This document shows, in pieces, positions 55,389 to 64,000 of a stretch of DNA of 64,000 bases. The position numbers were made by a program, and so were the translations under genes. Location: contig NZ_BNAF01000008.1 of NCBI RefSeq assembly GCF_014653155.1, positions 186,001 to 250,000 of the forward strand. Reading direction: 5' to 3'. Numbering within the stretch: the first letter of the stretch is position 1; each line of letters opens with the position of its first letter. The notes beneath the pieces were generated by a model. It searched no databases, had not been told where the DNA came from, and was given only the letters and a program-made list of their open reading frames with translations. The stretch is from Sphingobacterium griseoflavum. Its GTDB lineage: Bacteria > Bacteroidota > Bacteroidia > Sphingobacteriales > Sphingobacteriaceae.

Positions 55389-56579
55389 ATGAAAATACTG
55401 ATGCTAGGTCTTGGGTTGACCTTTGTATTTTCGGGCATACGTGCCCAATCTTCAAAGGTTACTGCCGATTCTACGGTGGAGGTGAGTGCAGACAAGCACC
55501 GTGTCGTGACCAACAAGTTTGCCGACAACTGGTTTGTTGGCGCAGGGGTGGGCGCGCAGTTTTTTTACGGTGACCATAACCGGCAGATGAACTTTGGCGA
55601 TCGTTTGGTCCCGGCTTATGAATTTTTTGTCGGCAAGTGGTTTACACCGGGCATAGGTACCCGGTTGGCTATCAATGGCATACAAAACAAAGGGGTCACA
55701 CAAAATGGAAGCCATTCCACAGGTGTCATTTATGATGCTTCGCAAGGTTTATATAACCAGGAGTTCAACTACCTCAATCTGCACGGCGATGTACTCTTCA
55801 ATTTTACGACGCTGTTTAAGGGGTATAAACCCGATAGGTTTTATGAAATTAGTCCTTATGTAGGTCTTGGATACATGTTTACCTGGGAGGAACCCACGGC
55901 AAACGAAGTGAGCGCCAATATCGGACTCTTTAACAAATTTCGTTTGAACCGCGCATGGGACCTCACCTTGGATCTACGTGGAAGTATGGTACAAGACCGC
56001 TTTGATGGAGAACTTGGCGGGCGTAAGGATGAAGGTATGCTTACTGCAGCGGTAGGTTTGGTGTATAAGATCGGGAAACGCGATTGGGGCAAAGAAACGA
56101 CGACAACGATCCGCTATGATAATTCTGCGGAGATCAGTGCGTTGCGTGCACGGGTAAATGAGTTGGCGCAAAGCAACGAATCGCTGCGTAAACAACTCGC
56201 GCAGGCGAAGGATAGCTCCGTAACAGATGTCATTGTCGAGAAAAATATCTTGGCCGCACCGATTTTGGTGACCTTTCCCATCAACAAAAGTACGGTTAGC
56301 AACGAGGCGCGTGTCAATCTTGGTTTTTTTGCAAAAATCATCAGAGAAGGCAACCCAGCTTTACGCTACCATATTGTTGGTTATGCTGATAAAGGCACAG
56401 GAAGCAAAGCGACTAACCAACGCTTGAGCCGCGAACGCGCCGAAGCAATATACAACGTTTTGGTGCGGGAATTTAATGTGCCGGCTTCACAGCTTGAAGT
56501 CGATTACAAAGGGGGGGTCGATAACATGTTTTATGATGATCCTCGCTTAAGTAGAGCAGTCATCACCATAGCGAAATAA
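55389..56579 (+). CDS. OmpA-family outer-membrane protein, copy C
   Basis: A 396-aa close paralogue of copy A with the same domain order: signal peptide (about 1-19, GIRAQ), beta barrel with NWFVGAGVGAQFFYGDHN and FDGELGGRKDEGML, coiled linker beginning EISALRARVNELAQSNESLR, and an OmpA domain with VGYADKGTGS and QRLSRERAEAIYNVL. The last 110 residues are nearly identical to copy A, suggesting recent duplication or gene conversion. An operator candidate lies upstream. No strong terminator is seen directly after it. Confidence 0.9.
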   Translation: MKILMLGLGLTFVFSGIRAQSSKVTADSTVEVSADKHRVVTNKFADNWFVGAGVGAQFFYGDHNRQMNFGDRLVPAYEFFVGKWFTPGIGTRLAINGIQNKGVTQNGSHSTGVIYDASQGLYNQEFNYLNLHGDVLFNFTTLFKGYKPDRFYEISPYVGLGYMFTWEEPTANEVSANIGLFNKFRLNRAWDLTLDLRGSMVQDRFDGELGGRKDEGMLTAAVGLVYKIGKRDWGKETTTTIRYDNSAEISALRARVNELAQSNESLRKQLAQAKDSSVTDVIVEKNILAAPILVTFPINKSTVSNEARVNLGFFAKIIREGNPALRYHIVGYADKGTGSKATNQRLSRERAEAIYNVLVREFNVPASQLEVDYKGGVDNMFYDDPRLSRAVITIAK

Positions 56580-56995
56580 TGTAGCCCATAAAGCAGCTGC
56601 AGCAATCTAGACGACTCCAATTGTTGCGATAAAAGATACCCCGCATACGCCTTTAGCAGTCGCATTTCCATCGCGGCCATGCAAGAGCCAGCCAACCCTT
56701 GCACGGCGGCTATGGGCCTCTATTACTTTTGGTCTACGGCTGGCGCATGCAGGTGTCGGCGTGCCCTTCGGGAATCCGCTGCAACATGTCGCTTTGTGAT
56801 GTATGTCACTTTTTTTTGACCGCGTAAAATATGTATCTTTACGTCGGTAACTTGACCTTTCGAAAGAAAACGTTGTGTAAAACTTTTCTTTGCTCAGCCA
56901 TTAACCTCTTGCTGCTTGCTCGATAACTACACTTATCGCCCATTGGCAGGATTACCAATTGTTAAGGTGCCTTAAGCTTACGCGAGTTTCGCATC
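56580..56995 (+). other. intergenic region with probable sensor-kinase promoter
   Basis: These 416 bases hold no convincing gene. Near 56811-56841 a T-run ending TTTG and a TATCTTTA box look like a Bacteroidota promoter with a short spacer (about 15 bases), some 155 bases before the kinase start. Confidence 0.4.
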
Positions 56996-59977
56996 ATGAG
57001 AAATCGATCATTTGGATCCATTAGCATTTTTTTGTGCTGTTGCATGTTTGTATGCGGCCTTGGGAGCTGTTTTGCGAAGTCGCCCTACAGGCAGGTACGT
57101 GTGCTGGACGGTATCGACAAGGAACATTCCATGTTCAGCCGTGCGGCAAAAGATCCCGCTGGCATGATTTGGGCTGTTGCAGGCGGAGAGCTGTTCCGCT
57201 ATGATGGTGTACATGTGCTGTCCTTTGCAAAACTCTATCCCGGTCGTTTACCCTTCGATGAGATCCAAGATTTAACGATTGACCCTTGGGGGCGCCTATG
57301 GCTAAATACCCGAAATGGACTTTTGATCTTTGATCTGGCTACCTGGCAATTTTGCGATGAGCAACCCTACGCCCAAAGATTGCATCAGCACAAAGCTATA
57401 GGCTTTGCGGAAGTGAAGGGCGATTTTTTTATGGCAACAGATAGGGGTGAAGTTTTTCAGATTACCGCTACCGGCAAGGAATTCCTCTTTAGTTTTGACT
57501 ACACCAAAGGCCTGGGGAGGACGCCCGTTGGGAGGCTTTTCGTAGCAGATGAAGAGGGTGTGTGGCTAGCGATCAACGGAAGGCTATACCATTACGATCG
57601 AAAGCGCGAGAAGCGACGTCTGTGTGCCATTCCTTCGCGCATTTTTGATAAGCTGGAAGATCTTTTGCCGCTAAAAGGAGGGCTGCTGCTCCGTAATTAT
57701 CGGGATGGCTATTATATTTACGATGGAAGGCATTTCGTGCTTTCTAGATTTAGGAGTACGAACGAGAATGATTTCACCAACTGGAACCATTGGGCGTTTG
57801 CGGAGGGAGATCGGCTACGGTTTTTTCACCAAAAAGGGCGGTATTCGGAGCACACTCGGGATCTTTCCCTAACCAAGATGAACGAAGGGGATCACCGCCT
57901 GGCGGAGGAAATCCTGTACAAGCGGCTGAATAATTGGCAACGTAGCGGCGATGAGTGGTTACTCTCGACAGACCAAGGTTTGTATGCCGTTTTCCCGGCA
58001 GAAGTATCATTCGACTTTATCGAGTGCGGCAGTGCCCGCGGCATGGTTAAGCAGCAGGGTCAGTATTTTATCGGTGGCTACGGACACCTGCACCTGCTAT
58101 CTCCTGCCGGTGGGCTGCGTGCCTTTATCGAAGCGCCCGAAAAAAATTACTATGCTTTTTTTTCGCTGGCTCCCGATACAGCCATCGCCGTGATTGAAGG
58201 GGAATTTTTGGGGTACCTCCAGCACGGGCGATATGTGCCGGCACCCATAACGGTAGACTTGAAATACCGAGACCAGTTCAGTACCATGGCATATTGTGCA
58301 TCTCGCTTTGACAAGGAAACGATGCTCGTGGGAACTGCCAATGGTATTTGGAAATATACGCTGCGCTCTGGGAGAGTGACGCCATTGCTGGATCGGGATG
58401 GGCGCATCGCCGGAGAGGGGATGCGTGTTTTGTCCATTCGGTATGAAAACGGGCTGTTGAGCTTTTCTGGTGAAGACGGTTATTTTGTCTACAGGCAGAT
58501 GCGTGTAGAAAAGCTTTATCCTTTGGATCATGCACATCTCGCCATCTACGACCATGTCTGCGACCAAAGCAAGGTTTATCTGGCAACCAAGGGCAGAGGA
58601 CTCGTCGTATTGGATAAGGGCACGGCTAGCGTCTTCCGCGTAGAGCAGGGGTTGTCCAGTAATATCGTTTATCAGCTTTTCAATTACAACGGGACGATAT
58701 TTGCTGGCACGCACCGCGGCCTATCGGTCATCACCCAAAATAAAATCTACAACTATCATATCGCCGATGGTCTCCCTTTTGAGGAATTTAACCATAAAGC
58801 CCTGTACCACGACGATGCCAAAGGAAAACTCTTTATGGGAGGAACGCAGGGCTATGTGGCTTTTGATCCACAGGAGTTGCTGCAAGTGGCCGAACGCGAC
58901 TTTGCCGCAACACCGACGGTGTCTTCCATGCATATCGGCATGCGGACAAATCTCTTCCAGCATAATTACGCTTGGCTACAGTTGCGGGACACGATGGAGC
59001 TGCCCCGCGATGCGGTCATGTTTACCTTGGATTTTGCGCGCGTAAACCACTACCGGCAAGGCTATGCGATGCACTATAAGATCGAGCCGCTTATGGATGG
59101 CTATCAAGAGATGCCTGTTTCTAATCAAATAAACCTTTCGGGAATGACTGCCGGAGAGTACCGCATTTTCGTGCAAGTCAGTCCGAGCAATACCGCTCGT
59201 ACGCAAACGTGGAGTTGGCTGGTGAAGAAGCCGCCGGTATTCATGGAAACACAAGGTTTCTATTTTTTGCTGCTGCTGGGCGCCGGCGCAATAACCACTT
59301 ATGTACTTTTTGAACGTAACCGGCGAAAAAAAAATGAAAAACTCCTCCGTAGGCAGATTTCCAGTGATCTCCATGATGAGGTAGGAAGTCTGTTGACGGG
59401 TATATCCATGCAGGCTGATCTGCTCATGCTACGTGGGGAAGCACCTATGCAGGAAAGTGTATTGTCGATCGGAAAGTTCAGCCGCGAAGCCACGCAGATG
59501 ATGGATGATATCGTTTGGTCCATAGATGGGCGAAATAATTACCAAGGTAGCCTGGAAGACCGCATTAAATTTCTTGCAGCAAATATGCTGGAACCGCTGG
59601 GTGCACAAATTGTGTTCGACGTGCTTATCGATTACGATAAAAGTCTGCGACAAATTGTGCGTCAGCAGGTATACCTGCTCTTCAAGGAGATGCTGCATAA
59701 TATCTGTAAACATGCGCAGCCCTCTCGGATAGACATCTTACTGCATGTGCAGCATGGCGAACTACGCCTGCGCGTGAGCAATAACGGACTTATAGCGCAT
59801 GCCGAAAACCGGAAATGGCGCACAGGACAGGGCATGGCCAATATGGAGGCACGTGTAAACCAAATAGGTGGCACAATATCTAGGTGGATGGAGCAGGAAT
59901 GCTTTGTCATTGAATTGAAAGTGCCTTCGCGAAGGTCTAAAGTAAGGTGGTCTGCTCTACATAAATTGGATAAATAA
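56996..59977 (+). CDS. propeller-type sensor histidine kinase
   Basis: A 993-aa membrane sensor. A signal/anchor segment (about 8-28) is followed by about 680 residues of periplasmic two-component regulator propeller repeats (for example DPAGMIWAVAGGELFRYDGV and DPWGRLWLNTRNGLLIFD). A Y_Y_Y-like domain (about 690-745) and a membrane helix (about 755-775, FYFLLLLGAGAITTYVLF) come next. The cytoplasmic part has a HisKA_3 box DLHDEVGSLLTG with His793, an N box around KEMLHNICKHA and a G box GQGMANMEARV, as in NarX-type kinases. It is not a hybrid; its partner is the LuxR-type regulator encoded two genes downstream. Confidence 0.9.
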   Translation: MRNRSFGSISIFLCCCMFVCGLGSCFAKSPYRQVRVLDGIDKEHSMFSRAAKDPAGMIWAVAGGELFRYDGVHVLSFAKLYPGRLPFDEIQDLTIDPWGRLWLNTRNGLLIFDLATWQFCDEQPYAQRLHQHKAIGFAEVKGDFFMATDRGEVFQITATGKEFLFSFDYTKGLGRTPVGRLFVADEEGVWLAINGRLYHYDRKREKRRLCAIPSRIFDKLEDLLPLKGGLLLRNYRDGYYIYDGRHFVLSRFRSTNENDFTNWNHWAFAEGDRLRFFHQKGRYSEHTRDLSLTKMNEGDHRLAEEILYKRLNNWQRSGDEWLLSTDQGLYAVFPAEVSFDFIECGSARGMVKQQGQYFIGGYGHLHLLSPAGGLRAFIEAPEKNYYAFFSLAPDTAIAVIEGEFLGYLQHGRYVPAPITVDLKYRDQFSTMAYCASRFDKETMLVGTANGIWKYTLRSGRVTPLLDRDGRIAGEGMRVLSIRYENGLLSFSGEDGYFVYRQMRVEKLYPLDHAHLAIYDHVCDQSKVYLATKGRGLVVLDKGTASVFRVEQGLSSNIVYQLFNYNGTIFAGTHRGLSVITQNKIYNYHIADGLPFEEFNHKALYHDDAKGKLFMGGTQGYVAFDPQELLQVAERDFAATPTVSSMHIGMRTNLFQHNYAWLQLRDTMELPRDAVMFTLDFARVNHYRQGYAMHYKIEPLMDGYQEMPVSNQINLSGMTAGEYRIFVQVSPSNTARTQTWSWLVKKPPVFMETQGFYFLLLLGAGAITTYVLFERNRRKKNEKLLRRQISSDLHDEVGSLLTGISMQADLLMLRGEAPMQESVLSIGKFSREATQMMDDIVWSIDGRNNYQGSLEDRIKFLAANMLEPLGAQIVFDVLIDYDKSLRQIVRQQVYLLFKEMLHNICKHAQPSRIDILLHVQHGELRLRVSNNGLIAHAENRKWRTGQGMANMEARVNQIGGTISRWMEQECFVIELKVPSRRSKVRWSALHKLDK

Positions 59978-60768
59978 TGGAAAATGCTTTGCGAAATTTG
60001 GCCGTTGCTTTAGCGTTGACAGGTGTGCTGCTCTGTTTGATAGGCGTGGCGATAAGACTGTTAAACCTACGGCAGCACAACAGAAAGGCCGAATTGTTGA
60101 TCTGTATCGCCGCGGGAGCCTTGCTTTGGCACGCATTGGTCTATGTGATGATCTACACCGGTGTTATCCGCGCATTTCCAAATTTGTATAATAAGGGTAT
60201 TCCTTTTTATTACCTCATCGGACCAGCAACATTTTATGCGACACAATTTTCGTTGTTTCCCCATAGCAAATACCCAAAATACTGGTGGCTGCATCTGCTG
60301 CCGTTCGTATTAGGTGTTATTGATGTCATGCCGTATGCGATGGCACCCCTGACAGAGAAGCAAGCTCTACTGGATGAAGTGGTGCAGGATATGAAGATGG
60401 GTGTTTTGCATCAATTTGGATACATTGATCAGAAATGGCATTATATCCTTCGATTCTTTTTAGCTTTTGTATATTTAATGGCGCAATGGAGGTTAATATA
60501 CGTGCATGATGGTCGATTTTCACCCTTGGCTCCTTCCGTAAAGAGTTACATGGTTTGGTATGCTTGCTTTTACTCTTTGCACCTGCTTATGCAAACAAGT
60601 TTGGTCCTTAGCTTGCTTTTCAATCAATTGCAGTCCTCTTTCATTATGCGGGATGTGTATCAGGTAATCTGGGTCAGCTTGTTTTATTTCGTATTTAGTC
60701 TTTGGATATTTATTAGTGCCTTGTATAGACCCCTGGGTTCTTATGCCCTGAAAGATGTGCAGGCTTAG
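59977..60768 (+). CDS. seven-helix membrane protein, sensor-like, without DNA-binding domain
   Basis: A 263-aa protein with about seven membrane segments, including GPATFYATQFSLFPHSKYP, which resembles the membrane half of Bacteroidota transmembrane AraC-type regulators. The HTH half is absent and the protein ends shortly after the last helix. Its ATG shares a base with the kinase stop (TAATG) and the response regulator follows within 10 bases, so the three are co-translated. It may sense a signal or modulate the kinase; this is inference from context. Confidence 0.7.
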   Translation: MENALRNLAVALALTGVLLCLIGVAIRLLNLRQHNRKAELLICIAAGALLWHALVYVMIYTGVIRAFPNLYNKGIPFYYLIGPATFYATQFSLFPHSKYPKYWWLHLLPFVLGVIDVMPYAMAPLTEKQALLDEVVQDMKMGVLHQFGYIDQKWHYILRFFLAFVYLMAQWRLIYVHDGRFSPLAPSVKSYMVWYACFYSLHLLMQTSLVLSLLFNQLQSSFIMRDVYQVIWVSLFYFVFSLWIFISALYRPLGSYALKDVQA

Positions 60769-60777
60769 TATATAATA

Positions 60778-61416
60778 ATGAAAATGAATAGAAAATACCG
60801 TTTGGCTATTGTCGAAGATCGACAGCATGTATTGGATCTCTTAACGAGTTTTTTCAGCGTATCGAAATTTTTCGATTTGCAGTTAACGGCGAACTCCTAC
60901 GAATCGTTAACCGAACGTTGGAAGTCACAGCAACTGGATATTGTCTTGAGCGATATCGGTCTGCCGGGGAAATCCGGAATTGAAACATCTTGGTATGTAA
61001 AACGACGGGCTCCGGAAGTGCAGGTGGTGATGTTTACCGTCTTCGAGAACAAAGATGCCGTTTTCCAAGCCTTGTGTGCCGGCGCTTCGGGCTACTTACT
61101 TAAAGGGACGCCACTGCCGCAGATTGAAGAGAGACTTCTGGAGGTTATGAACGGCGGCTCGGTTATGAGTCCGCAAGTTGCCCGTTTGGTTTTTGAACAT
61201 TTCAACCCTGCCCTGGGAAGCAGCAAATATGAAAAAACGGAGCAGCTCACGCCACGCGAGATTGAGATCGTATCCATGTTGCAGGCCGGCGCTTCTTATA
61301 AAGAGGTGGCCAGTAAGCTGTTTGTCAGCGTAGATACCGTGAAATACCACATTCGTAATATTTATCAGAAATTGCAGGTGAGTAGTAGGGCTGAGCTTAT
61401 CTTGAAATACAAATAG
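60778..61416 (+). CDS. LuxR/NarL-family response regulator
   Basis: A 212-aa regulator with a receiver domain (about 1-125; IVEDRQ acidic pocket, phosphorylatable Asp59 in VLSDIGLPGKSG, the conserved Lys in GYLLKGT) and a C-terminal LuxR HTH (about 148-210; QLTPREIEIVSMLQAGASYK, VASKLFVSVDTVKYHIRNIY). It is the cognate partner of the sensor kinase at 56996. LuxR-type dimers bind short palindromes, so it is one candidate reader of the TGTAGC-N6-GCTACA sites, with no direct evidence. Confidence 0.92.
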   Translation: MKMNRKYRLAIVEDRQHVLDLLTSFFSVSKFFDLQLTANSYESLTERWKSQQLDIVLSDIGLPGKSGIETSWYVKRRAPEVQVVMFTVFENKDAVFQALCAGASGYLLKGTPLPQIEERLLEVMNGGSVMSPQVARLVFEHFNPALGSSKYEKTEQLTPREIEIVSMLQAGASYKEVASKLFVSVDTVKYHIRNIYQKLQVSSRAELILKYK

Positions 61417-61469
61417 GAGTTGATGATTCCGGCAGGATGTACTGCCGTTTGTAATCCCGCGATCCGATT

Positions 61470-61895
61470 GTCCCTCGCCGGGACGAGGTTGTCCCTAAGC
61501 CCGGGACAGGGGCGTTACTTTTGTAGGGCAAAAGTTGAGCTGCCGCCGCAAATAATAGGTAGCCATATTGCCATAACCAATATGCTTTACCCATACGCTT
61601 ATGTCCCTCGCCGGGACGGGGCGTTCCTAAGCCCGGGACAGGATTTTGCTGCCGTCGCAAATAATCGGTAGCCATATTGCCATAACCAATATGCTTTACC
61701 CATACGCTTATGTCCCTCGCCGGGACGAGGTTGTCCCTAAGCCCGGGACAGGATTTTGCTGCCGCCGCAAATAATAGGTTGCCGTATCGCCATAACCAAT
61801 ATGCATGACCAATACGCTTATGTCCCTCGCCGGGACAGGGCGTCCCTAAGCCCGGGACAGGGGCGTTACTTTTGTAGGGCAAAAGTAACCAAAAC
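61470..61895. repeat. tandem array of about 110-bp GC-rich repeats (family A)
   Basis: Units start at 61470, 61603, 61712 and 61822 (last one partial), spaced 133, 109 and 110 bases. Each begins with the hairpin GTCCC-TCGCC-GGGAC, then TCCCTAAGCCCGGGACAGG. The internal units share TGCCGCCGCAAATAATAGG-like and CATAACCAATATGC-like blocks. The first and last also carry GTTACTTTTG-TAGGG-CAAAAGT. Long spurious frames cross the array on the minus strand. It is not CRISPR: units have no unique spacers. Confidence 0.8.
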
Positions 61896-61936
61896 CCCGT
61901 CGCTGATTTTTGTTGCATCCTTATGGGGCAGTGCAT

Positions 61937-62397
61937 AGGCAAGTTTCTACAGGCGCAACAAAAATGATGCGACATTGCTGTTAATGTTGGGCAGAAGCGA
62001 TAGTGAGCGTACTGCTGATTTTCGCGTTACTGTAGATAGCGAACGATAGCCGTGGATAAGCAAAAGCGTATAACGGAACTTTTAGGTCTCCTTAACAGTG
62101 CTGGCTGGCAAAGAGCATGTTTGGGGGGATGAGTGCAGGGCAAGCATGGAATCATGTCGACATCGCATCCAAAGCGATGGCGGCGTTATTCCGGCTTCGG
62201 CCAAACAGGGTGCTTTGCGCAGGGCGGCCCCGTGCGACAGAGCACCTCAAGGAGACAAAGGCTTTTGATCACTTTTGGCCTTCAAAAGTGATGCACTGCC
62301 GCGGCGAGCGGCGGAAGGGATGAAGGGACGGGAAAGCTGCCGAAGGGTCGAGCAGCAACCCCGCGGAAGCGACATGCATCCTTATGGGGCAGTGCAT
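61937..62397 (+). repeat. 440-460-bp direct repeat, copy 1 (family B)
   Basis: The unit begins AGGCAAGTTTCTACAG, contains GGAACTTTTAGGTCTCC, a 68-codon open frame from 62117 (MFGGMSAG…), the inverted repeat ATCACTTTTG-GCCTT-CAAAAGTGAT (62268-62292) and a GC-rich tail. Four copies follow each other in the same direction at high identity. A 22-base block ending TATGGGGCAGTGCAT precedes copies 1 and 2. Confidence 0.8.
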
Positions 62398-62836
62398 AGG
62401 CAAGTTTCTACAGACGCAAAAAAAATGATGCGACATCCCGGTTAATTAGGGGCAGAAGCGATAGTGAGTGTATCGCTGATTTTCGCATTATTGTAAGATA
62501 GCGAACGATTGCCGTTGATAAGGAAAAGCGTATAACGGAACTTTTAGGTCTCCTTGCAAGTGCTGGCTGGCAAAGAGCATGTTTGGGGGGATGAGGGCAG
62601 GGCAAGCATGGAATCATGTCGACATCGCATCCAAAGCGATGGCGGCGTTATTCCGGCTTCGGCCAAACAGGGTGCTTTGCGCCGGGCGGACCTGTGCGAC
62701 GAAGCACCTCAAGGAGACAAAGGCTTTTGATCACTTTTGGCCTTCAAAAGTGATGCCCTGCCGCGGCGAGCGGCGGAAGGGATGAAGGGACGGGAAAGCT
62801 GCCGAAGGATTAGGCAGCAACCCTGCGCCAGCAAAA
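62398..62836 (+). repeat. 440-bp direct repeat, copy 2 (family B)
   Basis: Begins AGGCAAGTTTCTACAG at 62398 and has the MFGGM… frame from 62579. Differences from copy 1 are scattered substitutions and small indels. Confidence 0.8.
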
Positions 62837-63275
62837 AGGCAAGTTTCTACAGGCGCAACAAAAATGATGCGACATTGCTGTTAAGTAAGGGCAGAAGCGA
62901 TAATGAGGGTACTGCTGATTATCGCATTACTGTAAATAGCGCACGATCACTGAAATATAAAGAACACTGTCCGACGGAACTTTTAGGTCTCCTTGCAAGT
63001 GCTGGCTGGTAAAGAGCATGTTTGGGGGGATGAGTGCAGGGCAAGCATGGAATCATGTCGACATCGCATCCAAAGCGATGGCGGCGTTATTCCGGCTTCG
63101 GCCAAACAGGTTGCTTTGCGCAGGGCGGACATGTGCGACAGAGCACCTTAAGGAGACAAAGGCTTTTGATCACTTTTGGCCTTCAAAAGTGATGCCCTGC
63201 CGCGGCGAGCGGCGGAAGGGATGAAGGGACGGGAAAGCTGCCTAAGGATTGGGCAGCAACCCCGCGCCAGCAAAA
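62837..63275 (+). repeat. 440-bp direct repeat, copy 3 (family B)
   Basis: Same length (439 bases) as copy 2, with the MFGGM… frame from 63018. The segment near 62940-62975 differs most from the other copies. Confidence 0.8.
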
Positions 63276-63860
63276 AGGCAAGTTTCTACAGACGCAACAA
63301 AAACGATGCGACATTGCTGTTAATGTTGGGCAGAAGCGATAGTGAGCGTACTGCTGATTTTCGCGTTATGCTAAAGCTATTGCGTATTAGGTGAAGAAGT
63401 GAGAAGGTGAAGAAGCGAGAAGGTGATAAAGTGAGAGGGGGACGTGTCGTGCCGCTATTAAATAGTGAGCAGAAGCAATAATAGTTTGCTGCTGATGATC
63501 GCAATCTGCATTACTGTAAGATAGCGAACGATAGCCGTTGATAAGGAAAAGCGTAAAACGGAACTTTTAGGTCTCCTTAACAGTGCTGGCTGGCAAAGAG
63601 CATGTTTGGGGGGATGAGTGCAGGGCAAGCATGGAATCATGTCGACATCGCATCCAAAGCGATGGCGGCGTTATTCCGGCTTCGGCCAAACAGGGTGCTT
63701 TGCGCAGGGCGGACCTGTGCGACGAAGCACCTCAAGGAGACAAAGGCTTTTGATCACTTTTGGCCTTCAAAAGTGATGCCCTGCCGCGGCGAGCGGCGGA
63801 AGGGTTTGTGAGGGGTTAGCCTCCAGCATGCAAGGGCAGCAAGCGCGCGCCAGCAAATAG
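63276..63860 (+). repeat. direct repeat, copy 4 with internal insertion (family B)
   Basis: Starts like the others, but about 145 extra bases (near 63371-63515) separate its 5' part from the GGAACTTTTAGG block. The insertion includes a purine-rich low-complexity run of GTGAGAAGGTGAAGAA type at about 63391-63437. The MFGGM… frame starts at 63602. The end is diverged from copies 1-3. Confidence 0.75.
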
Positions 63861-63881
63861 CGCGATGCCTCTCACTACATA

Positions 63882-64000
63882 TTACTTACTACTGCTCAGT
63901 GCCTCGATATCAGCAAGGGAAAGACCCGTATAGATAGCAATATCTTCGGCAGAAATGCCACTTTTCTTCATGGTGGTGGCAATCGCAATCGCCTTTCTGT
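63882..64000 (-). CDS. 3' end of an Rpn-family nuclease/transposase-like gene (partial)
   Basis: Read on the minus strand, the frame is open from the window edge and stops at 63882-63884. The 38 visible codons include KKSGISAEDIAIYTGLSLAD followed by IEAL. This is the C-terminal tail typical of Rpn/PD-(D/E)XK transposase-family proteins, which end in a short helix pair with a GLS..(E/D)I..L pattern. The catalytic part lies outside the window, so the call rests on this tail only. Confidence 0.5.
   Translation of the reverse strand, partial: RKAIAIATTMKKSGISAEDIAIYTGLSLADIEALSSSK

Noticed and set aside
56652..56818. 46-codon plus-strand frame in the gap before the sensor kinase
   Set aside because: Unusual Cys/Arg-rich composition and its end overlaps the probable promoter.
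61470..61895. Possible CRISPR array
   Set aside because: Units are about 110 bases and repeat along most of their length; there are no short repeats with unique spacers and no cas genes.
61397..61975. 192-codon minus-strand frame over the family A repeats
   Set aside because: It is periodic because the DNA is repetitive (PVPGLGTP… units), and there is no domain or signal.

Overview
The window looks like chromosome from a Bacteroidota bacterium, most likely family Sphingobacteriaceae (Sphingobacterium, Olivibacter or Parapedobacter type). Supporting signs are a GH97 enzyme, fimbrillin-type lipoproteins, a Bacteroidota-style Wza/Wzc pair, a propeller-type sensor kinase, LAB_N lipid A proteins and TAnnTTTG-like -7 promoter elements. 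No rRNA or tRNA gene was recognised, so genus is inference.

Layout. 1-1.3 kb: the tail of an unknown gene and an exported coiled-coil protein. 1.4-6.9 kb (minus strand): Tat-exported phosphocholine-type phospholipase C, then an ArnT-like / DPM1-like / LAB_N set that probably decorates lipid A. 7.4-14 kb: three exported glycosidases (GH97, GH43, GH2) with an AraC regulator and a Crp/Fnr regulator downstream on the other strand, and no SusC/SusD pair. 16.4-20.8 kb: a thioredoxin-fold lipoprotein, a WecA-type initiating transferase, and a small acidic peptide gene followed by a fimbrillin-like lipoprotein. 21.1-49.1 kb: one co-directional exopolysaccharide (EPS) locus of about 28 kb. It holds a second WecA-type transferase, an epimerase, Wzx flippase, aminotransferase, an ATP-grasp/HAD fusion, many glycosyltransferases, acetyltransferases and Wzy polymerase. 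It also holds an unusual block (S24/S26-like peptidase, PqqD, nucleotidyltransferase, ABC exporter, HPr-kinase-like protein and a 31-codon micro-ORF), and ends with Wza and Wzc. 50.2-56.6 kb: three paralogous outer-membrane proteins, one without its OmpA domain, surrounding a second small-peptide/fimbrillin pair and a small HTH protein. 57-61.4 kb: sensor kinase, membrane protein and LuxR-type response regulator. 61.4-63.9 kb: two families of non-coding repeats. The window ends in the 3' end of an Rpn-type nuclease gene.

How it may work together. WecA-type enzymes would start a repeat unit on undecaprenyl phosphate, the glycosyltransferases extend it, Wzx flips it, Wzy polymerises it, and Wza/Wzc export it. 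Fimbrillin-like lipoproteins and OmpA-type proteins would add surface and matrix functions. A palindrome, TGTAGC-N6-GCTACA, appears upstream of fimbrillin unit 1, the EPS operon and two ompA-type genes, which suggests one regulator may tie these surface genes together.

The best candidate for something undescribed is the PqqD/kinase/nucleotidyltransferase/ABC/peptidase block with its micro-ORF, which resembles a peptide-modification (RiPP-like) system embedded in an EPS operon.
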